Assembly: GCF_002423035.1 (NCBI RefSeq)
Contig: NZ_DIUM01000014.1
Span: 1 to 46,919, forward strand
Reading direction: 5' to 3'
DNA: 46,919 bases
Source of the DNA: Thiocapsa sp. UBA6158
GTDB lineage: Bacteria > Pseudomonadota > Gammaproteobacteria > Chromatiales > Chromatiaceae
The first letter of the stretch is position 1. Each line of letters opens with the position of its first letter. Below are positions 42,010-46,919 of the stretch, piece by piece. The notes beneath the pieces are model-generated. The model was given only the letters and a program-made list of their open reading frames with translations. It did no database searches and had not been told where the DNA came from. Position numbers and translations under genes: made by a program.

Positions 42010-43788
42010 CTACATGAACGGATAATCCGCGATGCCCGGATTGCCCGCTACGTTCTTGAGTTTCGGCGTGTTGAGCTTCTCGAGCTTGACCGTCTTGATG
42101 TCGCGCAGATAGGTCGCGACCGTGTCCCAGATCGGCTCGCCCGGCGATTGACTGCCGACCGTCGCCCAACCGGCAACCACGTAGTTCTTGTCGGCCTCGA
42201 TCTTGGTGCCGTCGTCGAGCGCCATGTCCAGGATACGCTCGCCCATGGAGGCGGTCGGATCGCAGACATAGTCCAGCCCGCCGACCCGCACCATGTCACC
42301 GCCCTGCTGGACATAGGGATCCGGGTTGAAGAGGTTGTCGCAGACGTCTTCGAGGATCAGCTTGATCTCCGCGCCGGTCATCTCGCGCCGATAGGTCTCG
42401 GGATAGGTGATGCAGGTCTGATCCATGACATGGTCCATGGTGATCTTCTGGCCCGGCAGCACGGTCGTACCCCATCGGAAGCCCGGCGAGAGGCTGATCT
42501 GGGCGTCGTTGACCTTGCGCAGCGCGTCGCAGATGACCTGATCGAAGGTGCCGTTGAAATTGCCGCGGCGAAACAGCGTTTCCTCGGCAGTCGCCAGCTC
42601 TTCTTCCAGTTGGGCCTTGTAGGGTGCACGCACGCCCGTGATGTACTCGACCATCTCGGCGTTCGGGGCCAGCAGATTGGAAAACACCGGCAGCAGGCGA
42701 TAGCGGAAATCCTGCAGCTTGCCGTCCTTCACCTCCATGTCCATGACGCCCAGATACTTGCCGTTGGATCCGGCGTTCGTCACCAGGGTCTTGCCGGAGG
42801 CGTTCTCGACGATGGTCGGCGCCGGCATCCCGTCGTGCGTATGACCGCCGAAGATGACGTCGATCCCGGTCACGCGCGAGGCCATCTTCAGGTCCACGTC
42901 CATACCGTTGTGCGACAGCACGACCACCAGATCGGGTTTCTCGTCCTCGCGGACCTGATCGACGATCTCCTGCATCCGCCCGTCCTCGATACCGAAGGTC
43001 CAGTCCGGCATGAAGCGTTGCGGGTTGGCGATCGGCGTGTAGGGGAATGCCTGCCCGACCACGGCGACCTTCACGCCGCCGACCTCTTTGATGGTGTAGG
43101 GTTTGAAGGCCAAGCCCATGTCCTCGTCGAAGCCGGCGAAATCCGCGAAGCGGTAGTCGAAGAGCGCCTCTTCTCGGACCTTGACGTTCTGAGCGACGAA
43201 GTCGCCCTTGAACTCGCCGATATTCTTGATGACCTCCTCGTCGAGGTAGGTGAATTCCCAATGGCCGGTCATGACGTCGACGCCGAGCAGATTACAGGCG
43301 CCGACCATATCCATGCCGCGGGTCCAGTAGGCGGTCCCCGAACCCTGCCAGGTGTCGCCGCCGTCGAGCAATAGGCTGTTGCCGTCGCCGCGCTCGCTGC
43401 GGACGCGCTCCACCAGGGTCTTGAGATGGGCAAAGCCACCGACCGCGCCGTATTTTTCGGCACCGGCGTCGAAATCGAGGAAGGTGAATGCGTGTGACTC
43501 GATGCCGCCGGGATCGACCCCGAAGTGCTTCAGAAACGCCTCGCCCACGACGTGCGGTGCCTGCCCGAAAGCCGGACCGATGCCGAGGTTGACGTTCGGC
43601 TCGCGGAAATAGACCGGGTTCAACTGCGCGTGCGTGTCGGTGATGTGCAGGAGGGTGACGTTGCCGAACTTCGGCACCTCGTAGAGATCGGCCGGCATCC
43701 GCTTTGCGGCGAAAACCGACGCGGGGAACATCCCGGCAGCACCGGCCATTCCCATGAGTCGCATGAATTCACGTCTTGATAGTGACAT
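42010..43788 (-). CDS. soxB: SoxB, periplasmic thiosulfohydrolase
   Basis: SoxB hydrolyses the terminal sulfone group from S-sulfonated SoxY as sulfate, in the periplasmic thiosulfate-oxidising Sox complex. The 592-aa sequence has a twin-arginine leader (MSLSRREFMRLMG) that suits export of a folded metalloprotein. It shows the 5'-nucleotidase-like dimetal motifs: HITDTHAQ (D51-T-H53), LLLDGGDTWQGS, TGHWEFTYLDE, VLSHNGMDVD and VIFGGHTHDGM. The ATG has GGAGGACTAAAAACCA upstream. The gene is divergent from soxXAKL, as in Allochromatium vinosum, and shares their 337-bp control region. No truncation or missing metal ligand is apparent. Confidence 0.96.
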   Translation of the reverse strand: MSLSRREFMRLMGMAGAAGMFPASVFAAKRMPADLYEVPKFGNVTLLHITDTHAQLNPVYFREPNVNLGIGPAFGQAPHVVGEAFLKHFGVDPGGIESHAFTFLDFDAGAEKYGAVGGFAHLKTLVERVRSERGDGNSLLLDGGDTWQGSGTAYWTRGMDMVGACNLLGVDVMTGHWEFTYLDEEVIKNIGEFKGDFVAQNVKVREEALFDYRFADFAGFDEDMGLAFKPYTIKEVGGVKVAVVGQAFPYTPIANPQRFMPDWTFGIEDGRMQEIVDQVREDEKPDLVVVLSHNGMDVDLKMASRVTGIDVIFGGHTHDGMPAPTIVENASGKTLVTNAGSNGKYLGVMDMEVKDGKLQDFRYRLLPVFSNLLAPNAEMVEYITGVRAPYKAQLEEELATAEETLFRRGNFNGTFDQVICDALRKVNDAQISLSPGFRWGTTVLPGQKITMDHVMDQTCITYPETYRREMTGAEIKLILEDVCDNLFNPDPYVQQGGDMVRVGGLDYVCDPTASMGERILDMALDDGTKIEADKNYVVAGWATVGSQSPGEPIWDTVATYLRDIKTVKLEKLNTPKLKNVAGNPGIADYPFM

Positions 43789-44125
43789 TGGTTTTTAGTC
43801 CTCCGTTTAGCTGCAAGTGCGCCCCCCGTGACCGGGACCGACGGCGTGGTGAAACCCGACTAGTATGCCCGGTCAAGGGTCGCGAATGCCATCGCCGAGC
43901 CCTCCGCGGGTCAGATTATCGCTTCTGTACGAGTCGTTCCGCGTCGCACCTTGGGAGTCGGACATTTTCAATTCGACGTGTTAGGATTCGTCCGACAGAA
44001 GATCGCGGCGTCAACGAACGACCGTGGAAAGACCGCGCGACGACGCGGAGATCAGACAAGAAATCAGGGTCCGGAGCAACTCCGAGCCCACGTCGTTACA
44101 GCAGAGACCTCAGGAGGCTACACGC
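43789..44125. promoter_or_regulatory. Divergent control region between soxB and soxXAKL
   Basis: These 337 bp hold no convincing ORF. They must contain promoters for both directions; I find no strong sigma-70 pair. A 7-bp inverted repeat GTCGGAC (43957-43963) / GTCCGAC (43990-43996) flanks a 26-bp AT-richer segment (TTTTCAATTCGACGTGTTAG) and could be an operator or promoter-overlapping site for soxX. This is a suggestion only. Confidence 0.5.
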
Positions 44126-44506
44126 ATGCTGTCCCTACGCCCGATCAGAGCGAGCGCGATCGCTCTTGGCCTTGGATTATCCACACTTGCCGTCGTCGCC
44201 GCGGCAGTCGATATGCCTGAACTGGACCTCAACGGAGATGCCGCGGCCGGCAAGGCCGTGGCCGAAGACCGCGGCAAAGGCAACTGTTTAGCCTGTCATA
44301 TGATCGTCGGTGCCGAAAGCCCCGGAGCCATCGGCCCGGCCTTGATCGCCATGCAGACCCGTTATCCGAGCAAGGAAGCCCTCGCCCGCCAGATCTGGGA
44401 CGCGACCGTCAAGGCGCCCGAGGCCGCCATGCCGCCGTTCGGCAAGCACGAGATCCTGAGCAACCAGGAATTCGCCGACGTCGTCGAGTATATCTGGACA
44501 CTCTAA
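44126..44506 (+). CDS. soxX: SoxX, c-type cytochrome subunit of SoxAX
   Basis: This small subunit of the SoxAX cytochrome takes part in oxidatively coupling thiosulfate to the SoxY carrier in the periplasm. The 126-aa sequence has a signal peptide (SAIALGLGLSTLAVVAAA), one heme c site C54-L-A-C57-H58 and a probable distal methionine M102 in AMPPFGKHEI. The ATG at 44126 is preceded by CAGGAGGCTACACGC; the open frame upstream is not conserved. It is the first gene of soxXAKL, 26 bp before soxA. Confidence 0.94.
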   Translation: MLSLRPIRASAIALGLGLSTLAVVAAAVDMPELDLNGDAAAGKAVAEDRGKGNCLACHMIVGAESPGAIGPALIAMQTRYPSKEALARQIWDATVKAPEAAMPPFGKHEILSNQEFADVVEYIWTL

Positions 44507-44532
44507 GAGCGACCTTCGGAGGCAAACAAATA

Positions 44533-45372
44533 ATGTCTAAGTTATTGCTGTCGTTCACCGCTGTCGGACTCGCCTGCTCGCTCTGCGTCCCGGCGCTCGC
44601 CTCGACACCCGAGGAAGACAAGGCCGTCTTCCAAGCCTATTTCACCGAACGCTTCCCGACTGTTCCGTTGCAGGACTTTGCCAACGGCGTCTACTCGGTG
44701 GACCCGGTCGGGCGCGAAAACTGGGAGGCGATCGAGGAATTCCCGCCCTACGAGAACGCACTCACGGCCGGCGAGGAAATGTGGAACACGCCGTTCGCAA
44801 ACGGCAAAACCTACGCGGATTGCTTCCCGGATGGTCCGGCCATCGTCGGCAAGTACCCCTATTGGGACAAAGACCGCGGTATGGTCATCACCTTGCCGCT
44901 CGCCATCAACGAGTGCCTCGAAGCCAACGGCGAGAAGCCGCTCGATTACGCGAAGGGTCCGATGGCGGACATCACGGCTTACATGGCGTATGAATCGCGC
45001 GGCCAGGTGACGAACGTGGAGATTCCCGCCGACGACCCCCGCGCCGTCGCGGCCTTCGAGGCGGGCAAGGAGTTCTACTTCGCACGACGCGGTCAGTTCA
45101 ACTTCTCCTGCAGTCATTGCCACTTCGGCAACTCGGGCACGACGCTGCGCACCGAGATGCTCAGCCCGGCCTTCGGCCACACCACGCACTGGCCGGTCTA
45201 TCGCTCCAAGTGGGGCGAGATGGGCACGCTGCATCGCCGGTATAAAGGCTGCAACGAGCAGGTGCGCGCGGCACCCTTCCCGCTTCAGGGCGAGGAGTAT
45301 CGCAACCTCGAGTTCTTCATGACCTACGTGAACAACGGCTTGGAGCTCAATGGGCCCGGCGCACGCAAGTAA
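44533..45372 (+). CDS. soxA: SoxA, catalytic c-type cytochrome subunit of SoxAX
   Basis: This 279-aa SoxA forms the S-S bond between thiosulfate and SoxY together with SoxX. It has a signal peptide (LLSFTAVGLACSLCVPALAS), a single heme site C193-S-H-C196-H197 and the catalytic cysteine C240 in RRYKGCNEQVRA. The N-terminal half has no CxxCH, but holds C97 and C128, so this is the mono-heme type in which a disulfide replaces the second heme, as in A. vinosum. The ATG is preceded by CGGAGGCAAACAAATA. A strong hairpin lies 30-50 bp after its stop, before soxK. Confidence 0.96.
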   Translation: MSKLLLSFTAVGLACSLCVPALASTPEEDKAVFQAYFTERFPTVPLQDFANGVYSVDPVGRENWEAIEEFPPYENALTAGEEMWNTPFANGKTYADCFPDGPAIVGKYPYWDKDRGMVITLPLAINECLEANGEKPLDYAKGPMADITAYMAYESRGQVTNVEIPADDPRAVAAFEAGKEFYFARRGQFNFSCSHCHFGNSGTTLRTEMLSPAFGHTTHWPVYRSKWGEMGTLHRRYKGCNEQVRAAPFPLQGEEYRNLEFFMTYVNNGLELNGPGARK

Positions 45373-45401
45373 CGCACGCCAATAACGCCGCCAGAGGCAC
45401 C

Positions 45402-45424
45402 GGGCGCGCCCACGTGGCGCGCCC
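45402..45424 (+). promoter_or_regulatory. Intercistronic hairpin between soxA and soxK
   Basis: GGGCGCGCC (45402-45410) and GGCGCGCCC (45416-45424) form a perfect 9-bp GC stem with loop CACGT. It may stabilise the soxXA part of the mRNA or attenuate read-through to soxKL; no T-run is present. Confidence 0.6.
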
Positions 45425-45457
45425 TCTTGCACAGCGCACGAGAGGAGTCCCAACACG

Positions 45458-46009
45458 ATGTCGATTCGCAGTGTAATCAGAACGATCTTCATCGGCGGCC
45501 TGTTGGTCGCCCTGCCCGCGACCAGCGCATGGGCGACCCACAGATCCGAAGCCGAGCAGGCGATCGAAGAGGCCAAGGCCGCACACGCCGCTGCGCAAAC
45601 AGCCGGCGTCGCTTCCGATGAGAGCGCCTCGATGATCAAAGAGGCCGAGGCGATCATGCCCGAGCGCCAGTTCACGAAGGCCCGCGAGCTGGCCCTCAAG
45701 GCGATGAAGCAGGACACCTTCGCCGTCGAGCAGGCGCAAGGCGGCACCGTCGATGCCGGCGCGGCGAAACAAGCCGAAGAGGCCATCGCCGCAGCGGAGG
45801 CCGCGCGCAAGAAGGCAAGCTCGGTCCGGGGCGAGTGGCGCGACACCGGGAAGCTCATCAAAGAGGCGCAGGAGCTCGCCAATTCGGGCGATTTTGCCGG
45901 TGCGATCGCTCGTGCCGAGAAGGCACGGCGTCAAGGCGAAATGGGCTACGAGCAAGCCATTCGCGAGCAAGGGGCGACCTTCCCCACCTACGTGAAGAAA
46001 CCGCAGTGA
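45458..46009 (+). CDS. soxK: SoxK, SoxAX-binding protein with a duplicated helical domain
   Basis: This 183-aa exported protein has a signal peptide (IRTIFIGGLLVALPATSAWA) and then a helical, Ala/Glu/Lys-rich body. Two 64-residue segments align without gaps: residues 30-93 (SEAEQAIEEAKAAHAAAQ... MIKEAEAIMPERQFTKARE) and 104-167 (KQAEEAIAAAEAARKKAS... LIKEAQELANSGDFAGAIA). Position between soxA and soxL and the helical pattern identify it as SoxK/SAXB, which binds SoxAX and enhances its activity in A. vinosum. The ATG is preceded by GAGAGGAGTCCCAACACG. Confidence 0.88.
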   Translation: MSIRSVIRTIFIGGLLVALPATSAWATHRSEAEQAIEEAKAAHAAAQTAGVASDESASMIKEAEAIMPERQFTKARELALKAMKQDTFAVEQAQGGTVDAGAAKQAEEAIAAAEAARKKASSVRGEWRDTGKLIKEAQELANSGDFAGAIARAEKARRQGEMGYEQAIREQGATFPTYVKKPQ

Positions 46010-46075
46010 CGGGATGACCGGGTCGCACAGACCCGTGACGGCCGACCCTCTCAAATCGGATTAAGGAGACCATCG

Positions 46076-46750
46076 ATGCTGAAACAGACCACCACTGCAA
46101 CACTTCTGATCGTGCTCGCAAGCGCCTTGCCCGCCACCCTGCTCGCTGCCGACAACCGGATCTCGGCGGACATCGAGAGCATGGATGTCATGCACAACGG
46201 CCAGACCGTGACCATTCAACGCGGTCACGACCGTGACGCGATCCTTCCCGCGATGTTCCAGAAGACCGATCGCGGCTGCCCGCCCTTCTGCGTGCAACCG
46301 ATCGTCGCCCTCCCAGGCGTCGGCACCATCGGCGAGCTGGAAATGCTCGACTATCTGAACCGCAAGTCCAAGGGTGACGACAGCATCCTCGTCGTCGACT
46401 CGCGCGCCCCCGACTGGGTGATGCGCGGGACCATCCCGGGCGCGATGAATATCCCCTGGAACAAGATCAGCTCGGATGCCGCCGGAACCTTCGAAACACC
46501 CGAGCAAGCCGATTCCTTCCGGCAGATCCTCGCGGACGAGTTCGACGGCCGCTTCGACGCCGAGAAGAACGCCTGGGACTTCACCAGCGCCAAGACCCTC
46601 ATCCTCTTCTGCAACGGCATCTGGTGCGGGCAGTCTACCGAGAATATCAAGACCTTGGTCGGTCTCGGCTACCCGGTGCACAAGCTCAAGTGGTATCGCG
46701 GCGGCATGCAGGACTGGGTCAGCGTCGGCCTGACGACCGTCAAGCCCTGA
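46076..46750 (+). CDS. soxL: SoxL, periplasmic rhodanese-family protein
   Basis: This 224-aa protein has a signal peptide (LLIVLASALPATLLAA) and one rhodanese domain: GTIGELEMLDYLNRKSKGDD, VVDSRAPDWVMRGTIPGAMN and the active loop LILFCNGIWCGQSTENIKTL with C179 and C184 (the sulfur-carrying Cys). An extra C68PPFC72 pair lies near the N-terminus. Rhodaneses transfer sulfane sulfur, and SoxL is thought to regenerate the SoxY carrier in bacteria that store sulfur globules. AAGGAGACCATCG precedes the ATG. It is the last gene of soxXAKL; a strong terminator follows 44 bp downstream. Confidence 0.92.
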   Translation: MLKQTTTATLLIVLASALPATLLAADNRISADIESMDVMHNGQTVTIQRGHDRDAILPAMFQKTDRGCPPFCVQPIVALPGVGTIGELEMLDYLNRKSKGDDSILVVDSRAPDWVMRGTIPGAMNIPWNKISSDAAGTFETPEQADSFRQILADEFDGRFDAEKNAWDFTSAKTLILFCNGIWCGQSTENIKTLVGLGYPVHKLKWYRGGMQDWVSVGLTTVKP

Positions 46751-46794
46751 ACGGCATCGCCGGTCCGCACTCGGGGGCTACCGCCGACATCTCG

Positions 46795-46820
46795 CGAAAG
46801 GCGCCTTCGGGCGCCTTTCG
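46795..46820 (+). terminator. Terminator hairpin after soxXAKL
   Basis: CGAAAGGCGCC (46795-46805) and GGCGCCTTTCG (46810-46820) form a perfect 11-bp stem closed by a stable TTCG tetraloop, followed by TCGTTGTCTT. It lies 44 bp after the soxL stop and is the clearest intrinsic terminator in the window. Confidence 0.88.
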
Positions 46821-46835
46821 TCGTTGTCTTCAAAG

Positions 46836-46865
46836 TTAACCCTCTCGTCGGATCCGCAGTAGAAT
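46836..46865 (+). promoter_or_regulatory. Putative promoter of the tRNA-Leu gene
   Basis: TTAACC (46836-46841) and TAGAAT (46860-46865) are separated by 18 bp, with the mature tRNA beginning 8 bp after the -10 box. The -10 matches 5 of 6 consensus bases. Confidence 0.55.
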
Positions 46866-46873
46866 AGCGGCGC

Positions 46874-46919
46874 GCGCGGGTGGCGGAACTGGTAGACGCA
46901 CTGGATTTAGGTTCCAGCG
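46874..46919 (+). tRNA. tRNA-Leu (anticodon UAG), 3' half outside window
   Basis: The sequence begins with acceptor strand GCGCGGG, then TG and the D-arm GCGGAACTGGTAGACGCA, and then the anticodon arm CTGGA-TTTAGGT-TCCAG. The loop places TAG at 46908-46910, so the anticodon is UAG, decoding CUA and other CUN leucine codons. It matches the class II tRNA-Leu pattern. The window ends at the beginning of the variable arm. Confidence 0.93.

Noticed and set aside
1..46919. CRISPR array
   Set aside because: No set of regularly spaced short direct repeats is present; the repeats found are single or paired palindromes.
46874..46919. tRNA-Leu as the attachment site of the defence island
   Set aside because: The island ends near 38 kb; sox and actP genes lie between, and no integrase gene or repeated tRNA end was seen in the window.

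Overview
The window is high-GC DNA that best fits a purple sulfur bacterium (Chromatiaceae, for example a Thiocapsa or Thiorhodococcus relative; the genus is inference). The main reasons are a soxB gene divergent from soxX-soxA-soxK-soxL, the arrangement known from Allochromatium vinosum, and a NifJ-type pyruvate:ferredoxin oxidoreductase. These housekeeping and energy genes sit at the two ends and enclose about 33 kb of anti-phage (defence) genes that nearly all lie on the minus strand.

Left edge (1-5.5 kb, plus strand): the 3' part of nifJ, a dihydroorotate-dehydrogenase-like gene, a hairpin repeat and a Uma2-type nuclease gene. Right part (38.2-46.9 kb): an SspA/DndA/IscS-class cysteine desulfurase, two strong hairpins, the acetate permease pair (DUF485 protein plus ActP), soxB, the divergent soxXAKL operon, a terminator and the first half of a tRNA-Leu(UAG) gene.

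Defence module A (36.9-22.7 kb, minus): sspB (DUF4007) - sspC (large ATPase) - sspD (PAPS-reductase/DndC-like sulfurtransferase) - sspF - sspG - sspH. This is the sspBCD-sspFGH cassette of single-stranded DNA phosphorothioation (PT) defence, with a likely sspA 0.4 kb upstream. SspA and SspD would supply and activate sulfur, SspB and SspC would nick and install the PT mark, and SspFGH would act as the restriction arm. Two details stand out. SspF carries an extra N-terminal domain that looks like the PT sulfur-binding domain of ScoMcrA-type endonucleases. SspH combines a PD-(D/E)XK-like site with a C-terminal HerA/FtsK-like ATPase.

Defence module B (21.6-5.6 kb, minus): an uncharacterised 269-aa protein, three consecutive BrxD-like P-loop ATPases, an Lhr-like DEAD/DEAH helicase, a divergent DUF4007/SspB-like protein, a 1495-aa ATPase that resembles SspC, a Uma2 nuclease and a member of the DNA phosphorothioation-associated putative methyltransferase family. 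Overlapping or nearly abutting genes suggest a single operon down to the giant ATPase. I know of no described system with this gene content. It lacks PglZ, BrxL and BrxC (so it is not BREX), DndD and DndE (not Dnd) and its own SspD. It is the best candidate for an undescribed system, possibly a second PT-linked layer that borrows SspA and SspD from module A.

Mobile or repeat signatures: a ~95-bp element containing a 57-bp palindrome lies in direct orientation on both sides of module A (21.7 and 38.0 kb); related hairpins occur at 4.5 and 37.9 kb; an intact Rpn-type nuclease gene lies downstream of module A, and a 177-bp, 97% identical remnant of it lies inside module B; sspG and sspF are visibly less GC-rich than their neighbours.
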